Shown here piece after piece: positions 35,397 to 44,014 of a DNA stretch of 64,000 bases; positions within the stretch are counted from its first letter, which is position 1, and each line of letters opens with the position of its first letter. The position numbers and the translations under genes are program-made. Source of the stretch: Cupriavidus respiraculi (GTDB lineage Bacteria; Pseudomonadota; Gammaproteobacteria; Burkholderiales; Burkholderiaceae); the NCBI RefSeq assembly GCF_914271545.1, contig NZ_CAJZAH010000001.1, forward strand, positions 806,001 to 870,000, written 5' to 3'. The notes beneath the pieces were generated by a model that was given only the letters and a program-made list of their open reading frames with translations, searched no databases and was not told the DNA's origin.

Positions 35397-36199
35397 AGAC
35401 GGTTGCCATCGTCTCGCCGGTGGGCGGCGCGGGCCGCTCCACGATGACCGCGGCCCTGGCCTCGCTGCTGGCCGGGCGCGCGCATGGCGTGCTGGCGCTC
35501 GAGTGCGATCCGCGCAATCTGCTCGGCCTGCATTTCGGCATGCGTGAGGCCGGCGTCCACGGGCTCATCGATGCCGCGCTGCGGCCGGCGGCCGACGACT
35601 GGGCCGCCGCCGCCCTGCGCAGCGACGACGACGTGCTGGTGGTGCCGTGGGGCCGCCCCGAACGCAAGGACGGCGAGCGCGGCATCGGCGCCGAGGCTAT
35701 CGCCACGCGCTGCCTGCTGGAGCAGCCGGGCTGGCTGCGCGCGCTGCTGGCCCGGATCGACCTGGCCGACGACGCCGTGGTGCTCGTCGATACGCCGGCC
35801 TGGCCCGCGCTCCACGCCGCGCAGGCCTTGGCCGCCGCCGACCTGGCGATGGTGCTGGCGCCGCCCGAGCCGGAGGTCTGCGCCACGCTGCCGCGGCTAC
35901 AAGGGGCGCTGGACAATGCCGGCGTGCCGTACCGGGTGGTCGCCACGCGCGTGCAGCCCGCCCGCCAGCTGCACGGCGATGTGCTGGCGCTGCTGCGCAA
36001 CCGCCTGGGCGAGCGCATGCTGCCCTATCAGGTGCACCTCGACCACGGCCTGCCCGAGGCGCTGGCCCGCGGCCAGAATTTCTGCCGCGCGATGCCGCAT
36101 TCGCAGGCCGCACACGATCTGCAAGGCATCGCGGCGTGGCTGTCGCAATGGATCGCCGCACCGGCCGCCGGGGCGGGCACGGCAGGAGCACGGCCATGA
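35393..36199 (+). CDS. bcsQ: MinD/ParA-like ATPase BcsQ
   Basis: BcsQ is a SIMIBI-class NTPase that, with BcsR, assembles and stabilises the cellulose synthase at the membrane. The 268-aa protein starts KTVAIVSPVGGAGRSTMTAA. The P-loop Lys of ordinary ParA/MinD proteins is Arg here; E. coli BcsQ also departs at this position, with Thr. VLALECDPRNLLGLHFGM (deviant Walker B region) and VVLVDTPAWPALHAAQALAAAD follow. The start overlaps bcsF and its stop overlaps the bcsA ATG, so it is translationally coupled on both sides. Confidence 0.93.
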   Translation: MKTVAIVSPVGGAGRSTMTAALASLLAGRAHGVLALECDPRNLLGLHFGMREAGVHGLIDAALRPAADDWAAAALRSDDDVLVVPWGRPERKDGERGIGAEAIATRCLLEQPGWLRALLARIDLADDAVVLVDTPAWPALHAAQALAAADLAMVLAPPEPEVCATLPRLQGALDNAGVPYRVVATRVQPARQLHGDVLALLRNRLGERMLPYQVHLDHGLPEALARGQNFCRAMPHSQAAHDLQGIAAWLSQWIAAPAAGAGTAGARP

Positions 36200-38763
36200 T
36201 CGCCGGCGCGCTGATCGATCTGACGCTGAGGCTGCGCGCGCTGATGGCGCGCGGGCTGGAGCTGAGCGAGCAGACGGCGCGCGGCGAATGGCTGGTGCGC
36301 CTGTTCTTCCGCCCGCCGCGCCCCGGGGCGCGCGACTGGCCGGCGGAGTTCTCCGCGTGGCTGCGGCGCAGGGGCGCCGAACGGCTCGGCGTCGATGCGC
36401 ACCACGGCATGGGCTTGCGGCTGTGGCGCCTGTTCGTGCGCCAGCCACGCGCGCGCCGGCGGCTGGCGGCGCCCACGCGCCGCCGCAGCATGCCGGAGCA
36501 CGCCCCGCCCGAATCGGCGCTGCGACGCTGGCTGGACCGGCGGCTGGAGCCGGCCTATCGCTTCGTCGCGCGCAGGAAGCGCCGGCTGATGGCGCGGCTG
36601 CCGCGCGTGGACTGGATGCGCGCGGGCAGCGGACTGGCGCACCTGGCCGCGGTGGTGCACCGCGTGCGCGGGCTGGCGCCGACCCTGCTCGTGCTGGCCG
36701 CGATGACGGCGCTGGTGCTGTGCACGACCCCGCTGCCGCTGGGCGGCCAGCTCACGGTGTTCGCGCTGGTGTGGCTGACCGTGATGGTGCTGCGGCGCAT
36801 CCCGGGCCGCTTCCCGACGCTGACCATGATGGCGCTGTCCACGCTGATGACGCTGCGCTACATCTGGTGGCGGGCGACCGAGACGCTGGACCTGGCCACG
36901 CCGCTGGAGGTCACCATCGGCTACCTGCTGTTCGCCGCCGAGGCGTACACCTGGGTGATCCTGATCCTGGGCTATATCCAGACCGCGTGGCCGCTGTCGC
37001 GCCGCACCAAGACGCTGCCCACCGATACCTCGCAGTGGCCGACCGTCGATGTCTACATCCCGACCTACAACGAGCCGCTGTCGGTGGTGCAGCCCACCGT
37101 CTACGCCGCGCGCAGCCTCGACTGGCCCAGCGACAAGCTCAACGTCTACCTGCTCGACGACGGCCGCCGCCCGTCGATGAAGGCCTTCGCGGAACAGGCC
37201 GGCGTGCACTACCTGATCCGCCCGGACAACAACCACGCCAAGGCCGGCAATATCAACCACGCGCTGTCGGTCACCGGCGGCGAGTACATCGCGATCTTCG
37301 ACTGCGACCATATCCCCACGCGCTCCTTCCTGCAGACGACCATGGGCGAGTTCCTGGCCGATCCGAAGTGCGCGATGGTGCAGACCCCCCACCACTTCTT
37401 TTCGCCCGATCCGTTCGAGCGCAACTTCGACACCTTCCGGCGCGTGCCCAACGAGGGCAGCCTCTTCTACGGGCTGATCCAGGACGGCAACGACCTGTGG
37501 AACGCGGCGTTCTTCTGCGGCTCGTGCGCCATCATCAAGCGCAAGCCCCTGGCAGAGATCGGCGGCATCGCGGTGGAAACGGTGACCGAGGACGCGCACA
37601 CCGCGCTGAAGCTGCACCGGCGCGGCTACAACACCGCCTATCTGCGCACCGTGCAGGCGGCGGGGCTGGCCACCGAAAGCCTCGCCAGCCATATCGGCCA
37701 GCGCATCCGCTGGGCGCGCGGCATGGCGCAGATTTTCCGCATCGACAATCCGCTGCTGGGCAAGGGGCTGAAGCTGTTCCAGCGGCTGTGCTACACCAAC
37801 GCGATGCTGCATTTCTTCTACGGCATCCCGCGGCTGATCTTCCTGACCATGCCGCTGGCCTACCTGGTGTTCGGCCTGCACGTGATCAACACCTCGGCGG
37901 CGATGATCGCGGCCTATGTGCTGCCCTACCTGGTGATCGCCAACATCACCAACTCGCGTATCCAGGGCAAGTACCGGCATTCGTTCTGGGCCGAGGTCTA
38001 CGAGTCGGTGCTGGCCTGGTACATCGTGCTGCCGACCACGATGGCCTTCATCAATCCGCGGCTGGGCAAGTTCAACGTCACCGCCAAGGGCGGGCAGATC
38101 CAGGACGACTACCTCGACTGGACCATTTCCAAGCCGTATCTGGTGCTGCTGGCGCTGAACATCGGCGGCCTCGCCGTGGGCCTGGGCCGGCTGGTGCTCG
38201 GCACGACCACCGAGCCCGGCACGGTGCTGATCAACATGGTATGGGCCAGCGTCAACCTGCTGATGCTGGGCGCGGCCATCGGCGTGGCCAAGGAAGCCCG
38301 CCAGGTGCGCGTGGCGCACCGCATCCCGATGCGCGTGCCGGCCACGCTGCTGCTGCCCGACGGCACCACCCTGGCTTGCCATACGGAGAACTACTCGCTC
38401 GGCGGGCTCGGCCTGCTGCTGCCGATCGACGTGCCGCTCGCCGAGGGCGAGCGCGTGGGCGTGTGCCTGTCGCGGGGCGCGCGCGAATACCATTTCGCCG
38501 CGGCCGTGGCGCGCAACGTCAACCGGCATCTGGGCGTACGCATGCACGACCTGAGCCCCGAGGCCGAGACGCAGCTGATCCAATGCACCTTCGGCCGCGC
38601 CGACGCGTGGATCGACTGGCTCGACGACCAGCCGCGCGATGCGCCGCTGCGCGGGCTCAAGGAAGTGATCGAGATGGGCTATCAGGGTTTCCTGCGCCTG
38701 TACGACGCCGGCATGGACATGGTCGAAGCCGTGATGGCCAAGCGCCGGGCACGCCAGTCATGA
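36196..38763 (+). CDS. bcsA: Cellulose synthase catalytic subunit BcsA (UDP-forming, PilZ-regulated)
   Basis: Polymerises UDP-glucose into beta-1,4-glucan and threads it through its own membrane channel. The 855-aa product (ATG overlapping the bcsQ stop) is near the usual 870. The glycosyltransferase family 2 motifs are complete: Asp321/Asp322 in LLDDGRR, Asp369 and Asp371 in IFDCDH, Asp466 in TEDAH and Q502-RIRW-506. Multiple transmembrane helices flank the catalytic domain. From about residue 700 a PilZ domain binds c-di-GMP: the Arg-rich switch RQVRVAHRIPMR and NYSLGGLG (N-x-S-x-x-G). About 100 residues of basic N-terminal extension precede the first helix. Confidence 0.97.
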   Translation: MIAGALIDLTLRLRALMARGLELSEQTARGEWLVRLFFRPPRPGARDWPAEFSAWLRRRGAERLGVDAHHGMGLRLWRLFVRQPRARRRLAAPTRRRSMPEHAPPESALRRWLDRRLEPAYRFVARRKRRLMARLPRVDWMRAGSGLAHLAAVVHRVRGLAPTLLVLAAMTALVLCTTPLPLGGQLTVFALVWLTVMVLRRIPGRFPTLTMMALSTLMTLRYIWWRATETLDLATPLEVTIGYLLFAAEAYTWVILILGYIQTAWPLSRRTKTLPTDTSQWPTVDVYIPTYNEPLSVVQPTVYAARSLDWPSDKLNVYLLDDGRRPSMKAFAEQAGVHYLIRPDNNHAKAGNINHALSVTGGEYIAIFDCDHIPTRSFLQTTMGEFLADPKCAMVQTPHHFFSPDPFERNFDTFRRVPNEGSLFYGLIQDGNDLWNAAFFCGSCAIIKRKPLAEIGGIAVETVTEDAHTALKLHRRGYNTAYLRTVQAAGLATESLASHIGQRIRWARGMAQIFRIDNPLLGKGLKLFQRLCYTNAMLHFFYGIPRLIFLTMPLAYLVFGLHVINTSAAMIAAYVLPYLVIANITNSRIQGKYRHSFWAEVYESVLAWYIVLPTTMAFINPRLGKFNVTAKGGQIQDDYLDWTISKPYLVLLALNIGGLAVGLGRLVLGTTTEPGTVLINMVWASVNLLMLGAAIGVAKEARQVRVAHRIPMRVPATLLLPDGTTLACHTENYSLGGLGLLLPIDVPLAEGERVGVCLSRGAREYHFAAAVARNVNRHLGVRMHDLSPEAETQLIQCTFGRADAWIDWLDDQPRDAPLRGLKEVIEMGYQGFLRLYDAGMDMVEAVMAKRRARQS

Positions 38764-38847
38764 CGCAGCCGGCACCCGCGAGCCATTTCGCAGAACGCAC
38801 CGCAGTACGCATAACCGGGCCGTAACAGGGCCGCAACCGCAACGCAC

Positions 38848-40446
38848 ATGGGACTCTGGAACCTCTACTTCGCCGCCAAGCTGTACCTGTTCGCCATCGG
38901 ACAGGTGCAGCCCCGCTGGCTGCTGAACATCCTGTTCGCGCTGTGGCTGGTGCTGCCGGTCGAACACCGGGGCCTGCGCGTGCTGCGGCATGTGCTGGCC
39001 GTGGTGGTGGGGGTCGCCCTGCTGTACCACGAATCCAACCTCCCGCCGTTCGAGCGTGTGGTGTCGCAGTTCTCGAACCTGAGCGCGTTCACCCCCGCCT
39101 ATCTGCTGGAGCTGCTGCAGCGCTTCGTCGGTCCCGACCTGGTGCTCGGCGCCATCGTCGCCGTGATGGTCTACCTGATCGTCAACCGCTGGGTGCGCGT
39201 GACGACCTTCGTGCTGCTGGCCTTGATCGTGGTGCCGCTGTGGCAGCGCCCGGACACGATGGCGACCGGCGTGGCGGCGACGCGGCCGGCGCAGCGCCCG
39301 GCGCCGACCATGCGCGTGGACAGCGCTGCGGAGGTGGGCGACAACGAGGCGCAGCTGGCCGCCTTCCGCGAGCAGGAGCGCACGCGCCAGGTCGCGTTCA
39401 CGCCGCTGACCGCTTCCGCCGACAGCCAGTTCGACATCATCGTGCTGCATGTCTGCTCGCTGTCCTGGGACGACCTGGACGTGGCCAAGGCGCGCAACCA
39501 TCCGCTGCTGTCGCGCTTCGACTATGTGTTCTCGGAGTTCAGCTCGGCGGCCAGCTACAGCGGCCCCGCGGCGATCCGCCTGCTGCGTGCCGGCTGCGGC
39601 CAGCAGCCGCACCAGGAGCTGTACTCGCCCGCGCCGGCCCAGTGCCATCTGTTCGAAGCGTTGGCGCAGGCCGGCTTCGATACCCGCGTGCTGATGAACC
39701 ACGACGGCCGCTTCGACAACTTCCGCGGCTTCGTCGACAAGGAAATCGGCGTGGCCAAGGTGAACCACGTGCCCGTGGATGGCGTACCGCCCGCGATGCG
39801 CGCCTTCGACAACTCGCCGATCCTGGGCGACTACGCGGTACTGGAGAAGTGGTACAAGTCCCGCCTCGCGCAGAACGAGGGGCCGCTCGCGCTGTACTAC
39901 AACACGGTGACGCTGCACGACGGCAACCGCCTGCCCAATTCCAGGCTGACCAGCATCGAGTCGTACCCCCTGCGGCTCGCGCGGCTGCTGGACGACGTCG
40001 ACAAGCTGATCGCGCTGATCGAACAGTCCGGCCGCAAGGCGGTGGTCGTGTTCGTGCCCGAACATGGCGCGGCGCTGCGCGGGGATGCCAACCAGATTGC
40101 CGGCATGCGCGAGATCCCCACGCCCCGCATCGTGCATGTGCCGGTGGGCGTCAAGCTGATCGGCGTGCCGGCGGCCAATGCCGGCTCGGGTGGCGCGGAG
40201 GGCGGCGGCACGGGCAACGGCCCGCTGACCATTCATACGCCGAGCAGCTACACGGCGCTGTCGCAACTGCTGTCGAACCTGATCGCCGACAGCCCGTTCC
40301 GCCAGGGCGCGCCCGAGCCGGCGCAGTACGCCGCCAACCTGCCGCAGACGCGCATGGTCGGCGAGAACGAGGCCACCGTGATGATGCGGCGCGGCAGCGG
40401 GTATTCGGTGCGCACGCCCGACGGCGTGTGGGTGGACGGCAAATGA
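38848..40446 (+). CDS. bcsG: Cellulose phosphoethanolamine transferase BcsG
   Basis: Transfers phosphoethanolamine from phospholipid to cellulose in the periplasm. The 532-aa protein has four to five N-terminal membrane helices and a C-terminal alkaline-phosphatase-fold domain. The catalytic residues described for E. coli BcsG are present with similar spacing: the zinc ligand Cys203 (LHVCSLSWDD), nucleophile Ser238 (SYSGPA), and Glu405/His406 (VPEHGAAL). Other family blocks are NTVTLHDGNRLP and LMNHDGRFDN. Its presence predicts a pEtN-modified cellulose rather than plain cellulose. It starts about 85 bp after bcsA and ends in an ATGA overlap with bcsR. Confidence 0.95.
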   Translation: MGLWNLYFAAKLYLFAIGQVQPRWLLNILFALWLVLPVEHRGLRVLRHVLAVVVGVALLYHESNLPPFERVVSQFSNLSAFTPAYLLELLQRFVGPDLVLGAIVAVMVYLIVNRWVRVTTFVLLALIVVPLWQRPDTMATGVAATRPAQRPAPTMRVDSAAEVGDNEAQLAAFREQERTRQVAFTPLTASADSQFDIIVLHVCSLSWDDLDVAKARNHPLLSRFDYVFSEFSSAASYSGPAAIRLLRAGCGQQPHQELYSPAPAQCHLFEALAQAGFDTRVLMNHDGRFDNFRGFVDKEIGVAKVNHVPVDGVPPAMRAFDNSPILGDYAVLEKWYKSRLAQNEGPLALYYNTVTLHDGNRLPNSRLTSIESYPLRLARLLDDVDKLIALIEQSGRKAVVVFVPEHGAALRGDANQIAGMREIPTPRIVHVPVGVKLIGVPAANAGSGGAEGGGTGNGPLTIHTPSSYTALSQLLSNLIADSPFRQGAPEPAQYAANLPQTRMVGENEATVMMRRGSGYSVRTPDGVWVDGK

Positions 40447-40688
40447 AGCGCCCCCGCGCCCCGCGGCGCCACGGTCCGCGCCCGAACAACGATATCGAGG
40501 CCCTCGCGCAGAAGGTGCCCGGCTTTGCCGCGCAGCACTATGTCGACGAGCAGGAATCGCAGGCTGCCAGCACGGCCGCCACCCGCTGGCCGCGGCTGGC
40601 GGGCTGGCTCGGTTATGGCGAGGTCGCCGATGATGGCTCGGGCAAGGCAGACCGCGAGGACGGCGGGCCTGCCGGGCCTGCGCGGTAG
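40443..40688 (+). CDS. bcsR: Small cellulose biosynthesis protein BcsR-like
   Basis: The 81-aa product has a basic N-terminus and the segment NNDIEALAQKVPGFAAQHYV followed by ATRWPRLAGWLGY. This matches the pattern of enterobacterial BcsR: NDI-x-AL at the start, an aromatic/Tyr-Asp-type middle and RWP-x-LA at the end. The tail is Gly/Ala/Asp-rich. BcsR partners with BcsQ and acts in early complex assembly. Here the gene is last in the operon, coupled by ATGA to bcsG, whereas in E. coli it is first. The assignment rests on about 40 residues read by eye. Confidence 0.72.
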   Translation: MKRPRAPRRHGPRPNNDIEALAQKVPGFAAQHYVDEQESQAASTAATRWPRLAGWLGYGEVADDGSGKADREDGGPAGPAR

Positions 40689-40709
40689 GGAAAGCCGCCG
40701 GCCCGCGCG

Positions 40710-42509
40710 TCAGGCCCCACCCGGCAACCGGAATGTCGACATCGCCTCGTTGAGCGCGCGCGCCTGCCCTTCCAGCGACGCGGCCGCCGCGGCGGCCTGC
40801 TCCACCAGCGCGGCGTTCTGCTGGGTCATCCCGTCCATCTGCACCACGGCCTGATTGACCTGTTCGATGCCGCGGCTCTGCTCGTCGGAGGCCGCGGCGA
40901 TCTCGCCCATGATGTCGGTCACGCGGCGGACGGCGGCCACGATGTCCGCCATGGTCCGTCCGGCCTGGTCCACCAGTTCGGAGCCGCCGCCCACGCGCTG
41001 CACCGACTCGTCGATCAGCGCCTTGATCTCCTTGGCCGCCGAGGCCGAACGCTGCGCGAGCCCGCGCACCTCGCTCGCCACCACCGCAAAGCCCCGGCCA
41101 TGCTCGCCGGCGCGCGCCGCTTCCACCGCGGCGTTCAGCGCGAGGATATTGGTCTGGAACGCGATGCCTTCGATCACGCCGATGATGTCGGCGATCTTGC
41201 GCGAGCTCTCGTTGATCCCGCCCATGGTGTCGATCACGCGCGAGATCGCGTCGCCGCCCTGGGCCGCCACCGCCGACGCGCTGTCGGCCAGCGCGCTGGC
41301 CTGCCGCGCGTTGTCCGCGTTCTGGCGCACGATGCTGGTCAGCTCCTCCATGCTGGAGGCGGTCTCCTCCAGCGCCGCGGCCTGCTGCTCCGTGCGCTGC
41401 GAGAGGTCGGCGTTGCCCGCCGAGATCTCCGCGGTGGCGCCGTGCACCGCGTCGCTGCCGCCGCGCACGCGCAGCAGCACGGCGGTCAGCTTGTCCGCGA
41501 AGGCGTTGAACGAGCCGGCGATCTGCGCGACCTCATCGCGCCCGTCGACAGGCAAGCGCTTGGTCAGGTCCCCGCTGCCCGTACCGATATCGTCCATCGC
41601 ATTGCGCACCATCGACAGCCCGCGGAACGCGCGCGAAGTCACGGCGCCGACGATCAGCGCGGCGACGAGCGCGACCACCAGGATCACGCCGGCAGACGTC
41701 CGCAGCAGCTCGCGCATGCCGGCCGTCGCCTCGGCCTTGTCCAGCGCCACCACCAGCGCCCAGTCGGTGCCCTGGACTGGGCGCGCCACCATCAGCTTGG
41801 CGTGGCCGCCCACCGCGACTTCCATCGGCGCATCCGCCTTCAGCAGCTCGGCCACCGCGAGGCCGGGCGCCAGCGCGGACAGCGGCTTGAGCGTCAGCTT
41901 GTCGTCCGGATGCGCAATGATGCTGCCCTGGCTGTCCACCAGGAAGCCAAAGCTGGCGGGCGTCGGATGAATGGCCTTGACGTTGGCGACCACGCTGTCC
42001 ATGGTCACGTCGCCCGAGACGACGCCGCGCACCTGGCCGCTCTCGCGCAGCGGCGCGGCAAAGGCCACCACCAGCTTGCCGGAGCCCACGTCGACATACG
42101 GCGGCGTGACCACGGGGTGGCCCGCCCGCGCCGCCTGCAGATACCAGGGGCGTCCGGTCGGATCGAAGTCCGGCGGAATCCCCACCGCCTGCGAGAACTT
42201 CGCGGTCTTGTCGGCATAGCCCGCATAGACGTTCGTGAAGCCGCCCGCGGCCTGCACGGCCGCGAAGGTGGAAACCGGGTCGGCGGCAAACGCCGCGGTG
42301 CCCGCCGACACGATCATCTGCGTCTTGGACGCGATCCAGTCGTCGATGCCCGCCAGATGTCCGCCGGCGACGGAGGCCAGGCTCGCGCGGATCGATGCGT
42401 CGTTGCTGGTGCGCATGACCTGATAGTTCAGCGCGCCGGCCAGCACCAGGGCGCCCACGACGATGGCCACGCAAGTAAAGAGAATTCGATTTCGAATCGA
42501 TGACAGCAC
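40710..42509 (-). CDS. Methyl-accepting chemotaxis protein with dCache amino-acid-type sensor
   Basis: The GTG at 42509 is chosen because GGAG lies just upstream and the hydrophobic helix [19 protein letters not shown] follows; the longer frame is implausible. The 599-aa receptor has a dCache_1 sensor (residues about 35-280) in which F115, R120, W122, Y123, Y138, D140 and D167 keep the spacing of the amino-acid-binding motif known from PctA-type receptors. Only the first Tyr is Phe. A second membrane helix, HAMP, and a signalling domain with [21 protein letters not shown] follow. No CheR pentapeptide is visible at the end (FRLPGGA). An amino-acid attractant is likely. Confidence 0.92.
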   Translation of the reverse strand: MLSSIRNRILFTCVAIVVGALVLAGALNYQVMRTSNDASIRASLASVAGGHLAGIDDWIASKTQMIVSAGTAAFAADPVSTFAAVQAAGGFTNVYAGYADKTAKFSQAVGIPPDFDPTGRPWYLQAARAGHPVVTPPYVDVGSGKLVVAFAAPLRESGQVRGVVSGDVTMDSVVANVKAIHPTPASFGFLVDSQGSIIAHPDDKLTLKPLSALAPGLAVAELLKADAPMEVAVGGHAKLMVARPVQGTDWALVVALDKAEATAGMRELLRTSAGVILVVALVAALIVGAVTSRAFRGLSMVRNAMDDIGTGSGDLTKRLPVDGRDEVAQIAGSFNAFADKLTAVLLRVRGGSDAVHGATAEISAGNADLSQRTEQQAAALEETASSMEELTSIVRQNADNARQASALADSASAVAAQGGDAISRVIDTMGGINESSRKIADIIGVIEGIAFQTNILALNAAVEAARAGEHGRGFAVVASEVRGLAQRSASAAKEIKALIDESVQRVGGGSELVDQAGRTMADIVAAVRRVTDIMGEIAAASDEQSRGIEQVNQAVVQMDGMTQQNAALVEQAAAAAASLEGQARALNEAMSTFRLPGGA

Positions 42510-42956
42510 GGAACAGACTCCAAAAATAAGGGGCGCCTCGCCCCCGGCGCGCGTATTCCGGACGCGCGCGCATCGCCGTCCGTTGGGGACGGGATGGAAG
42601 CTGCGGTCAGGCTGGATGGTGTTCGCGCGTCGGCGGTGCGAGAGGGGAGCGGATGCTCGGGGGGAAGAACGGCCCGCGCGCGCCGGAGTTAATCCACGGG
42701 TAAACCCGTAGTCCGAGCATACGGGCATTGCGCTGCACAAAAACGACGATAAAGCGCTCCCGGGCGCATGTCAGCGGCGCTCGCCAACGAAAAGAATGTC
42801 ATCGCCGCGCGCGGCAAAGGGAGTCCGCCGAGGCGGGTTTACCTGATTCATAAGGCTCCGTTCGGCAATTTAAGATGGTCCCAGCCCGGGTCTTCGCCGA
42901 CACTGGCGCACACACAGCCTCTCACGCAGGAGGCGATAACATCAGGAGACAGCCTA
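42510..42956. other. Divergent intergenic region with a perfect short palindrome
   Basis: This 447-bp stretch separates the chemoreceptor from a Bug gene. It contains ACGGGTAAACCCGT at 42696-42709 (6-bp arms, 2-bp centre), a possible operator. No convincing gene lies here. Confidence 0.5.
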
Positions 42957-43961
42957 ATGGCAAGCCGTGCCCATACCCTCGAACGCTTTGCCTGGATCCC
43001 GCTCGCCGCGGTGGTTGCGGCCGTGGTGGCCGCCGCGCCGGCCCTGGCCGCCGACCCCTATCCGAGCAAACCCATCACGCTGGTCGTGCCGTTCTCGGCG
43101 GGAGGGCCGACCGATGTGGTGGCGCGCAGCGTGGGGGCCGCCATGTCCAAGACGCTGGGGCAGACCGTGGTAGTGGAGAACAAGACCGGCGCTGGCGGCA
43201 CCGTCGCGCCGGCCCACGTGGCACGCGCCGATGCCGACGGCTACACCATCCTGATCCACCACAACGGCATGGCGACCGCGCCGGCGCTGTACCGCAAGCT
43301 GTCCTACGACCCGCTGAAGGATTTCGAGTACGTGGGCCAGGTGGCCGACGTGCCGATGACCATGCTCGGCAAGAAGGACCTGCCGCCCAACACCGCCGCC
43401 GAGCTGATCAAGTACGCGCAGCAGAACAAGGACAAGGTCAATCTCGCCAACGCGGGCCTGGGCGCCGTCTCGCAGCTGTGCGGGCTGCTGTTCGAGCAGG
43501 CCGTGGGCGTCAAATTCAACGTGATCCCGTTCCAGGGCACCGCGCCTGCGCTGAACGCGCTGCTGGGCGGGCAGGTCGATCTGCTGTGCGACCAGACGAC
43601 CTCGACGCTGCCGCATATCGCGGCCGGCAAGGTCAAGATGTATGGCGTCACCACGCCCGAGCGCATCAAGGCGTTGCCCAACGCGCCGACGCTGCAGGAA
43701 GGCGGTCTGAAGGGCTTCGACATGAAGGTGTGGCACGGCGTGTATGCGCCCAAGGGAACGCCGCCCGACGCTGTCGCCAAGCTGACGGCCGCGCTCCAGG
43801 CGGCGCTGAAGGACCCGGCGGTCGTCAAGCGCATGCAGGACCTTGGCGCCGAGATCGTGCCCGCCTCCAAGCAGACGCCGGAGGGCCTGAAGACCAGGCT
43901 CAAGGCGGAAAGCGACAAGTGGCAGCCCATGCTGAAACGCGCTGGCGCGGTGGCGGACTGA
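42957..43961 (+). CDS. Bug-family (TctC-like) periplasmic solute-binding protein
   Basis: The ATG at 42957 follows CAGGAGACAG and opens a signal peptide cleaved near APALA-ADPYPSKP; the 334-aa protein keeps the family motifs ITLVVPFSAGGPTDVVAR, GAGGTVAPAHVARA, PFQGTAPALNALLGGQVDL and GVYAPKGTPPDAV. It is closest in pattern to the tartrate-cluster receptor (both have GPTDVVAR/GPSDKIAR and QVDLLC/QVDLMC). It appears monocistronic, followed by a strong terminator. The ligand is unknown. Confidence 0.92.
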   Translation: MASRAHTLERFAWIPLAAVVAAVVAAAPALAADPYPSKPITLVVPFSAGGPTDVVARSVGAAMSKTLGQTVVVENKTGAGGTVAPAHVARADADGYTILIHHNGMATAPALYRKLSYDPLKDFEYVGQVADVPMTMLGKKDLPPNTAAELIKYAQQNKDKVNLANAGLGAVSQLCGLLFEQAVGVKFNVIPFQGTAPALNALLGGQVDLLCDQTTSTLPHIAAGKVKMYGVTTPERIKALPNAPTLQEGGLKGFDMKVWHGVYAPKGTPPDAVAKLTAALQAALKDPAVVKRMQDLGAEIVPASKQTPEGLKTRLKAESDKWQPMLKRAGAVAD

Positions 43962-43980
43962 CCGCGGAGCATCAAGCGGG

Positions 43981-44014
43981 CGCCCGCATGCCGTGATGGC
44001 CGCGGGCGTTTTTT
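43981..44014 (+). terminator. Rho-independent terminator after the Bug gene
   Basis: CGCCCGC and GCGGGCG arms, with an inner GCC/GGC pairing, are followed by six T. The T-run overlaps the stop codon of the convergent glycerophosphodiesterase gene. Confidence 0.88.

Noticed and set aside
36028-38583. Long minus-strand open frame opposite bcsA
   Set aside because: Antisense shadow of a gene with complete GT2 and PilZ motifs; no domain in the translated product.
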